Shown: piece by piece, positions 34,647-43,222 of the stretch
How positions within the stretch are numbered: the first letter of the stretch is position 1
Layout of the letters: each line of letters begins with the position of its first letter
DNA from: Sphingomonadales bacterium
GTDB lineage: Bacteria > Pseudomonadota > Alphaproteobacteria > Sphingomonadales > Sphingomonadaceae
DNA: 52,221 bases
Assembly (NCBI GenBank): GCA_028871475.1
Contig: JAGWMZ010000027.1
Span: 1-52,221 of the forward strand
Direction: 5' to 3'
Position numbers and translations under genes: made by a program
The notes under the pieces: generated by a model
Told to the model about the DNA's origin: nothing
What the model saw: only the letters and a program-made list of their open reading frames with translations
Database searches by the model: none

Positions 34647-36284
34647 TCAGGCCGCGATATTGGACCGGGCCGCATCCTCGAGAATGAAGGCGGCGGCGCG
34701 CTGGGCAATCATCATGGTGGGCGCGCTGGTGTTGCCGCTGATGATCGCAGGCATCACCGAGGCATCGACAACGCGCAATCCCGAAACGCCCTTCACCCGC
34801 AGGCGCGCATCGACCACCGCCATAGGATCGGCATCAGGCCCCATCTTGCAGGTGCCGGTGGGGTGATAGGCTGTGTTGACAATCTTGCGCAGTGCGGCCT
34901 CGATCTGCGCGTTGCTCTGCACATCGCCGCCCGGCTCGATCTCCGCGCCGGTCATGGCGGTAAGAGCTGGCTGGGCAAAGATGCGCCGCGCCTCGCGGAA
35001 ACCGGCGACCAGCGTGGTCATGTCATAGGGATCGGCAAAGAAATTGGGGTCGATGACCGGCTTGTCCTCGGGCCGGTTGCTGGAAAGGCGTACCGATCCC
35101 TCGCTTTTGGGGCGCAGCAGCTGGATCAGCGCCATATAGCCATGCTCTGACGGGATGACGCGCGCATTGGCCTTGAGCCCAACCAGAAAGGTGATCTGGA
35201 TATCGGGCCGCCCGCTGCCATCGGTGCACAGGAAACCACCGCATTCAGCGACATTGCTGGCCAGCATCCCATCGCGCCTTAAAAGATAGCGAAATGGGCT
35301 GAGCAGGATGCGGCCATAGGCCCGGCGCGAGAGTGCATAGGATTCCGCGCTGGGGTTTTCCATCGAGACATGGACCGTGGGATGGTCCTGCAGATGGGCA
35401 CCCACGCCGGGAAGGTCGTGGACCACCCCAATGCCCTTCTCACGCAGATGATCGGCCGGACCGATCCCGGAGAGCATCAGCAATTGCGGCGAGTTGATCG
35501 CCCCGCCGCACAGCACCACCTCACGCCGCGCCTGCAGGATGCGCCGGTGCCCGGCCTGTTCGATCTCGATCCCGCTCGCCCGTCCGCAGTCGAAGAGAAT
35601 GCGCCGCGCCATTGTGTCCGAGAGAACCGTCAGATTGGGGCGCCCGAGCACGGGGTTCAGGAAGGCCCGCGCGCTCGACAGGCGGGTGCCGCGCCGCTGA
35701 TTGAGGTCGTAAGGGCCGAAACCGGCCTGATGTTCACCGGCGAAATCATCATTGCGGACATGGCCAGCCTGCTGCGTGGCCGCGATGATGGCATGGGTGA
35801 TGGGGTTGAAGGAGCGCGGCTTCTGCACATCCAACTCACCGCCCTTGCCATGCCAGGGGCTGGAAGGCCCCGCGTAATTCTCGACGGCGGTGAAGGCGGG
35901 CAGCACATCGCTGTATCCCCAACCGGTGTTGCCCGCCTGCGCCCAGCCTTCATAATCCTCACGCTGGCCGCGGATATAGACACCGCCATTGATCGCGCTG
36001 CATCCGCCCATCAGCTTGCCGCGCGGGAAATTGATGCTGCGCCCGCCGATCTCCCCATTGCCCGAGAGCGTGTGCTTCCAGTTATAGCGCGCATGCGGAA
36101 TGAGGAAGATGTTGCCCACCGGCATAGCGGTCTTGATGTTCACCGGCCACTGGCGGTCCGAGGGCCCCGCCTCGATCAGCGCAACGCGATTGGCCGGATC
36201 GGCGGACAGGCGGTTGGCCATCAGGCTGCCGGCGGAGCCTGAACCGATGACGATATAGTCGAATGTGTCGCTCACCTTCAGCAA
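34647..36284 (-). CDS. GMC-family FAD-dependent alcohol oxidoreductase
   Basis: 545 residues, choline-dehydrogenase-like. FAD motif YIVIGSGSAGSLMANRL, GMC signature 1 region GKLMGGCSAINGG and signature 2 GGAINSPQLLMLSGIGP. The C-terminal NTAYHPTGTCKMG contains the catalytic His, and NTSAPTMMIAQRA closes the fold. Members oxidise primary alcohols, including polyethylene glycol and alkyl alcohols in sphingomonads. Followed after 25 bp by an aldehyde dehydrogenase and preceded by the Rieske reductase gene 32 bp upstream: one likely operon from 38706 down to 33140. Substrate unknown. Confidence 0.88.
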   Translation of the reverse strand: MLKVSDTFDYIVIGSGSAGSLMANRLSADPANRVALIEAGPSDRQWPVNIKTAMPVGNIFLIPHARYNWKHTLSGNGEIGGRSINFPRGKLMGGCSAINGGVYIRGQREDYEGWAQAGNTGWGYSDVLPAFTAVENYAGPSSPWHGKGGELDVQKPRSFNPITHAIIAATQQAGHVRNDDFAGEHQAGFGPYDLNQRRGTRLSSARAFLNPVLGRPNLTVLSDTMARRILFDCGRASGIEIEQAGHRRILQARREVVLCGGAINSPQLLMLSGIGPADHLREKGIGVVHDLPGVGAHLQDHPTVHVSMENPSAESYALSRRAYGRILLSPFRYLLRRDGMLASNVAECGGFLCTDGSGRPDIQITFLVGLKANARVIPSEHGYMALIQLLRPKSEGSVRLSSNRPEDKPVIDPNFFADPYDMTTLVAGFREARRIFAQPALTAMTGAEIEPGGDVQSNAQIEAALRKIVNTAYHPTGTCKMGPDADPMAVVDARLRVKGVSGLRVVDASVMPAIISGNTSAPTMMIAQRAAAFILEDAARSNIAA

Positions 36285-36316
36285 TCCTCGGGTTATGTCC
36301 CACTTTTAGCAAGGGA

Positions 36317-37249
36317 TCAGATATCCAGCACCAGCTTGGCCGATTTCGACCCCGAACAACACACCATGATCGACCGGTTTGAGGCCTTGTCCTCATCCGT
36401 CAGGAAATGGTCGCGATGGTCGGGGATGCCATCCAGAACCTTGACCTCGCAAGTGCCGCAGACGCCCTCGCCGCAGGCAAAGCCGATATCGACCCCAACG
36501 CCCAGCAGCGCGTCGAGCATCGTCTCGCCTTCCTGCACGGCAATGGTCTGCCCGCTGCGCGCCAGTTCGAGCGTGTAGCCACCCTCGGTGGCCACTTCGG
36601 TCTCGGCGCTGAAATATTCGATATGGATATGGTCCTTGGGGCGGTCCTTGTTGATCGCCACAAAGGCATCGAGCATGCCCGAGGGGCCGCAGCAATAGAG
36701 ATGCGCGTCTGCAGGCGCCGCATCGCTGATGGCTTTCAAATCCAGCCGCCGGCCACCGGGAACGCCGTCAAAACAGACAATCACGCCATCATGCGCCTCG
36801 ACATGCGCCACATAGGCGGCACGCTCGGGCGAGGCCGCGACATAATGCAGTTCCCAGCTGCGCCCCAGCTTTTGCAACCGCGCGATCATCGGCAGCATCG
36901 GGGTGATGCCGATCCCGCCCGCGATGAGCACCGTATGGAGCGCGTCCTCCACCATGGGGAAGTTGTTTTTCGGCTCCGAAATCTCGACAATATCGCCCGC
37001 CCGCCACCGCTCATGGATGTGGCGCGAACCACCCCGGCTGCTGGGCGAGAGATGCACGCCGATTTCGTAATGGCCGCGGATCGCCGGATCATTGGCCAGC
37101 GAATAGCTGCGCGTCAGGCCCGGGGCCAGTTGCACGTCGATATGCGCCCCCGGGTCAAAAGCGGGCATCAGCCCGCCGCCCACCGGCTCCAAAATGAAGG
37201 ACAGAATATCCTCGGCCTCCCAGCGGATGGCCTTAATTCGAACCTGCAT
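36317..37249 (-). CDS. Rieske oxygenase reductase (FMN / 2Fe-2S, VanB/phthalate type)
   Basis: 310 residues. FMN-binding RSYSLAND, NAD-binding GGIGITPMLPMI and a C-terminal plant-type 2Fe-2S domain (CGEGVCGTCEVKVLDG, then the fourth Cys in MVCCSGS). This order (flavin-NAD-ferredoxin) is the phthalate dioxygenase reductase/VanB class, which delivers electrons directly to a Rieske oxygenase. The start at 37249 follows GGGAG. Sits behind the oxygenase gene at 37387-38706, its most likely partner; it may also serve the VanA-like oxygenase at 39904. Confidence 0.92.
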   Translation of the reverse strand: MQVRIKAIRWEAEDILSFILEPVGGGLMPAFDPGAHIDVQLAPGLTRSYSLANDPAIRGHYEIGVHLSPSSRGGSRHIHERWRAGDIVEISEPKNNFPMVEDALHTVLIAGGIGITPMLPMIARLQKLGRSWELHYVAASPERAAYVAHVEAHDGVIVCFDGVPGGRRLDLKAISDAAPADAHLYCCGPSGMLDAFVAINKDRPKDHIHIEYFSAETEVATEGGYTLELARSGQTIAVQEGETMLDALLGVGVDIGFACGEGVCGTCEVKVLDGIPDHRDHFLTDEDKASNRSIMVCCSGSKSAKLVLDI

Positions 37250-37386
37250 CACACTCTCCCTTCGGCGCGATGCCTGTCCTGGTCGGTCGCCTCGCCATGG
37301 ATCGGCGCGGTTTGCGAGCCAGATTGCCTCTCGTCACCTGTTCTTCCGTGGGGCCAGCGCATGGATCGCACCGGCCCCGGTTGCTG

Positions 37387-38706
37387 TTATTCCGCCGCCT
37401 GCGTCCTGTCGGGCCAGCGCACCGCCCTGGTCAGTGCCACCTCATAGGCCTGTTGCAGCGTATCGGTCGGACTGTGCAGGAAAGATCCTGCTCGGGCACG
37501 GTAAAAGATCGAGGGATCCTCGACGCCCGGCCCCACCGTGCCCTTGGTAGCCAGCGCGCGGGCCGCCAGCAAAACGCGGCGGCGCACACGAGCGATCATC
37601 TGGTCGGTAGGCGCCAGATTTTCAAAGCTGTGATCCGTGATTGGCCCCATACTTTCGGTGACGGCCTGATCCTGCATGGTGATGTTCGGAATACCAGTGA
37701 ACTGGGTGCCGTTGCGCTGGCTTTCACGGTCTATCGCCCAGTCATTGGCCTGACTGTCAGCCGAGCGCCAGCGGCCGTACCAGTCGGTGGTGTTGGGGGC
37801 ATAGGTGATCGTGTCGAAGAGCGGCGTGCCGTCCTTGAGCGTCGAGGTATAGGCCGGATTGCCGGCATCCACACCGCAGGTGATGTCGAAGAGCATCGAA
37901 TGCTCGTCATCCATCGGCACCCAGGCGCGGGCGATGGCGCGGGTGGCGAAGCGGTTGTTGGGGGTTTGCGTCCAGAAAGGGAACATATAATGGGCGACGC
38001 GCCAGGACTTCTGCCCATCGTCATTGGGGCGGTGGGCGCCGTACATCACGCCCCAGTCGGCCTGCGCCACCTCATATTCAGGCGCGCGGTCCAGCACGGT
38101 GGGGCGCATGGGGTGGTCCTCGTCCAGATCGTCCGCCTCGATCGAACCGACATGCAGGAAGCCGACATGGCTGGTGTCGATGTCGCCCTCCAGCGCCTGC
38201 AGCCAGTTGCAGTCGCGCTGAAGGCACCAGATCTCGGCCTCGGGATGCATCGTCGCCTCGATTTCGGGCAGTGGCGGCGGGTTGGTCTGGTTCTCGCCCA
38301 TATAGACCCAGATCAACCCATTGGCCTCATGCGTCTTGTAGGCCATGGCATGAACCTTTTCCTTGAAGTCCATCCGCGCCGGAACCGAAGGCATGTCGAC
38401 GCATTTGCCGTCCACATCGAACTTCCAGCCGTGATAGACGCAACGGATGCCGTTCTCTTCATTTCGCCCGATGAACAGCGAGGCGCAGCGGTGCGGGCAG
38501 CGGTGATCCATGATGCCCACCCGGCCCGAACTGTCACGAAAGGCGATGAGCTTTTCGCACAGGATCATCAGGCGGACAGGGTCGCCATCGGTCGTCACTT
38601 CCGAAGACAGGCAGGCCGGCATCCAGTATTGGCGCATAAAAGCGCCCATGACCGTGCCGGGCCCCACTCTTGTCAGATCGGTACTGTCGCTGGATTGCAT
38701 GTTCAC
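37387..38706 (-). CDS. Rieske non-heme iron oxygenase, phthalate-dioxygenase type
   Basis: 439 residues. The Rieske cluster is ligated by C70/H72 and C89/H92 (HRCPHR and CVYHGW). The catalytic iron motif DIDTSHVGFLH follows at about 180. Length and motif spacing fit the phthalate 4,5-dioxygenase-like alpha subunits that form homo-oligomers and use a PDR-type reductase, which is encoded next. Such enzymes hydroxylate or demethylate aromatic acids. Promoter region is shared with the divergent SDR gene and contains a GntR-type site, tying it to the island's regulon. Substrate unknown. Confidence 0.9.
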   Translation of the reverse strand: MNMQSSDSTDLTRVGPGTVMGAFMRQYWMPACLSSEVTTDGDPVRLMILCEKLIAFRDSSGRVGIMDHRCPHRCASLFIGRNEENGIRCVYHGWKFDVDGKCVDMPSVPARMDFKEKVHAMAYKTHEANGLIWVYMGENQTNPPPLPEIEATMHPEAEIWCLQRDCNWLQALEGDIDTSHVGFLHVGSIEADDLDEDHPMRPTVLDRAPEYEVAQADWGVMYGAHRPNDDGQKSWRVAHYMFPFWTQTPNNRFATRAIARAWVPMDDEHSMLFDITCGVDAGNPAYTSTLKDGTPLFDTITYAPNTTDWYGRWRSADSQANDWAIDRESQRNGTQFTGIPNITMQDQAVTESMGPITDHSFENLAPTDQMIARVRRRVLLAARALATKGTVGPGVEDPSIFYRARAGSFLHSPTDTLQQAYEVALTRAVRWPDRTQAAE

Positions 38707-38824
38707 ACTGTTCCTCGTTTGCTGCTGGGCCTGGCAAGCGCCGCTTGGTCTGGCGCGCTGGCCACCTCAGCCGTGACCTTGTGCCACCCTGTTAGAGGCT
38801 GGGCCTTTCTCACCCCAATCGGAA

Positions 38825-38839
38825 TAAGGTCTTACCATT
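38825..38839. promoter_or_regulatory. GntR/FadR-type operator between Rieske oxygenase and SDR
   Basis: TAAGGTCTTACCATT: right arm TACCATT matches the two best sites. Located 119 bp before the oxygenase and 131 bp before the SDR. Confidence 0.65.
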
Positions 38840-38969
38840 CAGAAAACGGGACGACGCCCTTGCAGCCATTCATGCTTTGCTGCTTCTTGGCGCCATGGCG
38901 GCACGCGAACCGCCGCCAGACACGAGCACCTTCAACCGCCGATCGGCCTCCCAAACCACGAAAGCCCCC

Positions 38970-39752
38970 ATGATGACCGAGAGTTTTTCCCTTCCTGCCA
39001 ATGGCAGCTTCTCATTCAAAGACCGCAACGCGCTCGTCACCGGCGGGGGACGGGGAGTAGGCGAGGCGGTGGCGCACGAGATCCATGCCGGGGGGGGCTG
39101 CGTCGCGGTCAGCGATGTTGATATCGAGGCAGCACAACAGGTAGCTCGCGCGCTGGACCCATCGGGCGAAACCGCCATGGCCCTTGCACTTGACGTGCGC
39201 AGCAAGGCGGATTTTCTCGCCGCCTGCGACGCGGTGGCAGACAACTGGGGCCGAGTCGACATCCTCGTCAACAATGCAGGCTATGCGAAGCGAACCCCCA
39301 CGCAAGAGATCAGCCCCGAGGAATTCGACGAAATCGTCCAGATCAACATGCGCAGCGTCTTCCTGAGCTGTCAGATCTTTTCCGAACATATGCGCGAGAA
39401 CGGCTATGGTCGCATCGTCAACATCACCTCACTGGCCGGGCAGAATGGCGGCACGGTTGCCTCCCCGCACTATGCCGCATCAAAAGCCGGGGCGATCATG
39501 CTCACCAAATATTTCGCTCGTTACCTGGCCGGTACCGGCGTGACCGTAAACGCCATCGCCCCTGGCCCCATCGACACCGCCAAGGCTCGTCTGAGCGAAG
39601 AACAGATCGCCCGAGTCGAAAGCGAGGTGCCGATCGGCCGCTTCATGAGGGTGGATGAAATCGCCGCCGCGACCGCCCTGCTCGCCTCGGACCGAGGTGG
39701 TTTCTTCGTCGGCGCCACGCTTGACATGAACGGCGGCCTTTATCTTCGCTGA
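38970..39752 (+). CDS. Short-chain dehydrogenase/reductase
   Basis: 260 residues of the classical SDR family. The cofactor motif is VTGGGRGVGEAV and the structural motif NNAG. Catalytic Ser is in ITSLAG, and Tyr/Lys are in HYAASKAG. NAIAPGPIDT is the usual late segment. Most likely an NAD(P)-dependent alcohol/ketone or cis-diol type enzyme. The ATG at 38970 is followed by a second ATG at 38973; either may be used. It diverges from the Rieske oxygenase across an operator-containing region and precedes another Rieske oxygenase gene by 151 bp. Confidence 0.85.
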   Translation: MMTESFSLPANGSFSFKDRNALVTGGGRGVGEAVAHEIHAGGGCVAVSDVDIEAAQQVARALDPSGETAMALALDVRSKADFLAACDAVADNWGRVDILVNNAGYAKRTPTQEISPEEFDEIVQINMRSVFLSCQIFSEHMRENGYGRIVNITSLAGQNGGTVASPHYAASKAGAIMLTKYFARYLAGTGVTVNAIAPGPIDTAKARLSEEQIARVESEVPIGRFMRVDEIAAATALLASDRGGFFVGATLDMNGGLYLR

Positions 39753-39903
39753 CCGGCATCATTCAAACGCCACTTGAAGGTCGTCCCGCTTTTATTATGG
39801 CTTTATGAGATTACAATTGGCGAGCCTACAGGCGCCCCCTTACTCTTCAGCCTAACAAAAGAGGGCGAAGGCCCTTCACTACAAAGCCATTCGGGAGATA
39901 GGC

Positions 39904-40947
39904 ATGTTCATTCGCAACACATGGTATGTCGCGGCCTTTGCCGCTGAAATCGCCCCCGGCACGGCGCTTGGGCGCAAGTTCCTGAACGAGGCGGTGGTGC
40001 TGTTTCGCACGGAGCAAGGCCAGATCGCCGCGCTTGAGGATCGTTGCAGCCACCGCGCCATGCCGCTCAGCGCAGGGCATGTCGATGGCGAGATCATCCG
40101 CTGCTGCTATCATGGCGTGGAATTCAACGGTAAAGGCACCTGCACCCGCATCCCCAACCAGCAGCGCATTCCCGCCGCCGCCAATGTGCGCCATTATCCA
40201 GTGGTGGAAAAGAACCATCTGATCTGGATCTGGATGGGCGAGCCGGCATTGGCCGATCCCACGACCATCATCGACAATCCCGAGCATGACGATCCGCGCT
40301 GGACGTGGAGGCCTTTCAATTTCCATGTAAAAGCCGACTGGCAGCTCATCATCGACAACATCATGGACCTCACGCACGTCCCTTACATCCACGCCCGCAC
40401 CATCGGCGGCAATCCGGAGCAGCATTATGGTGCCGACACGCAGGTAGAGTTCGACGGCCGCCGGGTAACGCTGCTACGCAAGATGCCAAATTCGGTGCCT
40501 CCCAAGTCCTACATCGACGCTGGCGGCTTCAAGGGCAGGGTCGACCGCTGGCAGGAGGTCCGCTTCGAGCCGGCACGCGGGATGACCTGCCGGGTGAATG
40601 CCGGCGGTTGTGACGCGGGCACCGGCGCCTATGAAGGCAAGCGCGACCATGGCTTCATGCTGGCCAACAACCATTTCATCACGCCTGAAACCGACACCAC
40701 CAGCCATTATCTCTGGACCATCTGTACCACCGCCCCGCGCGAGAGCGGCGTGCCTGAGGTGCTCTTCAACCAGTTTTTCGACACGATTACAGAGGATGAG
40801 GTCACGCTGGAGGCGCAACAAGAGCGGATCAGTGACGCGCCTTTGCGCGGCTTCGTAGGCATAGCCAGCGACGGTGCGGTGAACCAGACGCGGCGCCTGC
40901 TCGGTGCGATGCATGAGCGGGAACAGGATGACCGCATACCGGCGTGA
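39904..40947 (+). CDS. Rieske oxygenase, vanillate O-demethylase (VanA)-like
   Basis: 347 residues. N-terminal FIRNTWYVAAFAAEI matches VanA-type oxygenases. Rieske ligands are C48/H50 (DRCSHR) and C67/H70 (CCYHG). The mononuclear iron site is NIMDLTHVPYIHARTIGG. VanA-like enzymes remove O- or N-methyl groups or hydroxylate, and use a VanB-type reductase; the only such reductase here is at 36317-37249. The start at 39904 has a weak ribosome site (CGGGAGATAGGC). It is the last gene before the right inner repeat. Whether it acts on methoxy-aromatics is unproven. Confidence 0.9.
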   Translation: MFIRNTWYVAAFAAEIAPGTALGRKFLNEAVVLFRTEQGQIAALEDRCSHRAMPLSAGHVDGEIIRCCYHGVEFNGKGTCTRIPNQQRIPAAANVRHYPVVEKNHLIWIWMGEPALADPTTIIDNPEHDDPRWTWRPFNFHVKADWQLIIDNIMDLTHVPYIHARTIGGNPEQHYGADTQVEFDGRRVTLLRKMPNSVPPKSYIDAGGFKGRVDRWQEVRFEPARGMTCRVNAGGCDAGTGAYEGKRDHGFMLANNHFITPETDTTSHYLWTICTTAPRESGVPEVLFNQFFDTITEDEVTLEAQQERISDAPLRGFVGIASDGAVNQTRRLLGAMHEREQDDRIPA

Positions 40948-40981
40948 CACCGACGCGTCGGGCGCGCGCCAACGCACACGA

Positions 40982-41085
40982 CGCCGCCGATGGGCCCGCC
41001 CCAATGGCAGTCTACCGTTTCAACTTTTTCGCGCTGGCCGCACCCTCGGCAAGCAACTTGGCGATCGTATCGGAGGTCTTGCGCA
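40982..41085. repeat. Inner direct repeat, right copy
   Basis: Same orientation as 16377-16480, about 10 differences in 104 bases. The spacing between copies is 24,605 bases and the segment between is the catabolic island. Confidence 0.8.
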
Positions 41086-41122
41086 GCTCCGCGCCAGCTA
41101 GCGGATGCGTACTGATGTACCA
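41012..41122 (-). pseudogene. C-terminal fragment matching the left inner repeat frame
   Basis: 36 codons without a start, WYISTHPLAG... to AKKLKR and TAG. The distal 23 residues parallel the frame at 16407-16559, but the proximal part differs, so the copies derive from related rather than identical genes. Family not recognised. Confidence 0.35.
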
Positions 41123-41373
41123 TCAACTCATCCACAACATGCCCGAGCAAAGACTACGCCCTCTCATCCTGCAGTTCGAGACGCTTATCCGACACCATCG
41201 CATACTCAAACGCACTTTCGGCATCATTTGAATGAGGGGATTTATGAGGCTCGACCTTGCAAATTTCCCCACTACATGCCGTTAGATTTTCGGTCATGGA
41301 ATAAGTGAGGTCCTGTCATCGTCCATTGCACGGCGAATTGCGCTTCGCTCTTTACCGCTCTTGGTAACAGCTA

Positions 41374-41679
41374 TCAATTTGATGTCGAAGGCGCTCGCAG
41401 CACCTCCCTCGCGGCATCTGGCAGACCCGCGATGACAGAGAGATAGGCGCTGGCGGTGGCATCAGGCTGCCGCCGGCCTTGCTCCCAACCTTTGAGCGTA
41501 GCCAGCGGGATCCGATAGGCGCTGGCAAAAGCCTGCTGCGACAGACCCAATTCCTCGCGAATGGCGCGAACGTCCGGCACTTCGATGGTGTGCATGCGCG
41601 CCACCGGGCCCGCACCCTGTGCATGGGTCGCAGCCTCAGACATGGCCGCGATCAGATCATCACCAAAGCTGCTCATCAT
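41374..41679 (-). CDS. HTH (XRE/HigA-like) antitoxin
   Basis: 101 residues. The XRE helix-turn-helix at about 35-85 (IREELGLSQQAFASAYRIPLATLKGWEQGRRQPD) matches HigA/NadS antitoxins. Its ATG overlaps the toxin stop by four bases (41676-41679), a toxin-first order typical of HigBA. It should bind and inhibit the toxin at 41676-42053 and repress the operon through the palindrome at 42047-42059. Confidence 0.85.
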   Translation of the reverse strand: MMSSFGDDLIAAMSEAATHAQGAGPVARMHTIEVPDVRAIREELGLSQQAFASAYRIPLATLKGWEQGRRQPDATASAYLSVIAGLPDAAREVLRAPSTSN

Positions 41680-42053
41680 GCGTCTCCTTCGGCGATGCCC
41701 GCCGCTGTCTTGATGATCGCCGCAAAACCGGCGACCGTCGTCTTCTCGTCCGGCGTCAGGTCGGTGGCCTGCGCCTTGGCATAGGCCAGCAGCAGGTAGA
41801 GCGGACAGCCCGAGTGATAGTAGAAATAGATCACCCGCGCGCCACCGCGCTTGCCACTTCCCGTTTTGCCCCAGCGGAGCTTGCGCACACCGCCAGTGCC
41901 CTGGATCACGTCGCCCGCTTCCGGGTTGTGGGCCACGTAATCGACCAATTCAGCCAACTCTGCCTCGCTCCAGATTTTGGTCGCCGATCGCGCAAAGATT
42001 TGCGTCTCGGCGACGGTGATGGGGCGAGTCTTCATGTGCGGAATATACGTCAT
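41676..42053 (-). CDS. RelE/HigB-like toxin
   Basis: Up to 125 residues. ETQIFARSATKIWSEAELAELVDYVAHNPEAGDVI is the N-terminal helical half; RKLRWGKTGSGKRGGARVIYFYY is the basic beta-sheet core of RelE/HigB ribosome-dependent mRNases. Starts at 42053 or 42035 (MKTRPITV); the first lies inside a palindrome. Same operon as the HTH antitoxin behind it. Confidence 0.85.
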   Translation of the reverse strand: MTYIPHMKTRPITVAETQIFARSATKIWSEAELAELVDYVAHNPEAGDVIQGTGGVRKLRWGKTGSGKRGGARVIYFYYHSGCPLYLLLAYAKAQATDLTPDEKTTVAGFAAIIKTAAGIAEGDA

Positions 42054-42059
42054 TGACGT
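42047..42059. promoter_or_regulatory. Palindromic operator of the HigBA-like operon
   Basis: Perfect 13-bp palindrome ACGTCATTGACGT overlapping the upstream start codon of the toxin; likely autoregulatory target of the HTH antitoxin. Confidence 0.55.
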
Positions 42060-42066
42060 TCAACCT

Positions 42067-42650
42067 TCAAGGAGCAGTGCAGGTCTGGCGCCCGCCCGCA
42101 AAAGCCTGCTCGATAGCCCGCCCGATTTCCTCGACGGCATCGATCAAATGGGCGTCGTCGAGGTGGGCAAAGCGCGCCGTGCATTTGATGCAGCGATGCC
42201 CCAGCCACACGGTCCAGGGGCCGGTCTTGCTATCGCGCAGCTTCAGCCAATTTCCGCGCAGGACACTCCATTGCAGCGAGTGAATTTCCCCACGCCGGCA
42301 CCCAGTCAGAAGCAGCAGGGTGATCGCGACAGCCTGAGAGCGCAGACTTTGATCTGCATGTTCCCGCATCTCCGCCAGGTGCCGCGCCAAGCCGGGCCAT
42401 CTCGGCCTCAGACAGATGGCGTGTCCGCATGAGCTTGCGATTGCAGCGGACTGCAAAAAGGGATTGGTATTCTCGACCCGGTAGCCCCAAGGCTCGGCCT
42501 TGTTCAGCGCCGGGCGCACGATGTCCATGCAACGGTGCGCCGCGCCTAGCCCTGCGTTATCGGTCAAGGCAGCAAACCATTTGGCGACATCAGCCTCGGT
42601 CAGGCTGTCGACATAAATATCCTTGAATGCACCGTCGATGTGGCAACGGC
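42067..42650 (-). pseudogene. Tyrosine recombinase remnant with frameshifts and internal deletion
   Basis: The minus strand encodes SLTEADVAKWFAALTDNAGLGAAHRC (SAM-like core-binding domain of phage integrases), then RTRHLSEAEMARL in a second frame, then AITLLLLTGCRRGEIHSLQW with the catalytic Arg. RDSKTGPWTVWLG runs directly into FAHLDDAHLIDAVEEIGRAIE, which is the family's extreme C-terminus. About 70-80 residues with the catalytic His, Arg and Tyr boxes are missing. Two frame changes lie near 42400-42470. Clearly non-functional; marks an old integration site next to the TA cluster. Confidence 0.75.
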
Positions 42651-43222
42651 GGTAATCGGTGGCGGTGGTGCGCGCCGACGATACCGGCGCCCCTCATGCC
42701 GGACGCAATGGCTATGTCACGCACATCGGCAATCGGCGGTTTGCGGTGTTCCGCAGCGGCTTTTCCAAATCCCGCCGCGCTTTTCTGGGCTTGCTCCAGG
42801 CCGGATGCTGCGACCATGTCGTCAACGACGACGCCCTTGCCCGGATGCGCGAGATGAACATGGCCGCAGGCCAGATTGAGGCCCTTGCCGGCCACGCCGA
42901 CAAGCGCTTTGCCAGCGCAGAGGCCTTTGCGGCGCACTTGACCTCGCTGGACTTTGATCAGCTTGCTGTCGCGCCTGATCCTATCAAGGTCACACAGAGC
43001 GGTACCGCTGATCCGTTCCTTGCGGGCAAATTTGGAGAGCCACGAGGAGCAAGGGTTGCCATGGAGGATCTCCCGAGAAGGAAGGGGCAAGGTCACAATC
43101 CGCCTCGCCACCGCCCTTCTCCCGCCCCCCTTCCCTCCCCATGGGTCACGCGCGCAGCGTCAATGCCATTCAGGGAACAGGTTTTCGCTGCCCCCGCGTG
43201 TCGCGCGCCCTCACGTCAGGCG
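42651..43222. other. Stretch with an unrecognised open frame
   Basis: 572 bases. A plus-strand frame from about 42659 reads coherently at first (GRNGYVTHIGNRRFAVFRSG, then AFAAHLTSLDFDQLAV up to about 42965) but lacks a ribosome site and drifts into low-complexity Pro/Arg sequence. It may be a fragment of a plasmid or phage gene. The opposite strand has a frame of equal length and no domain. Neither is called as a gene. Confidence 0.35.

Larger units (their letters stand above)
40948..41373. other. Intergenic region holding the right inner repeat
   Basis: 426 bases without an intact gene. 40982-41085 is the repeat copy. From 41130 to 41373 there are only short frames; nothing recognisable. 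Confidence 0.55.
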
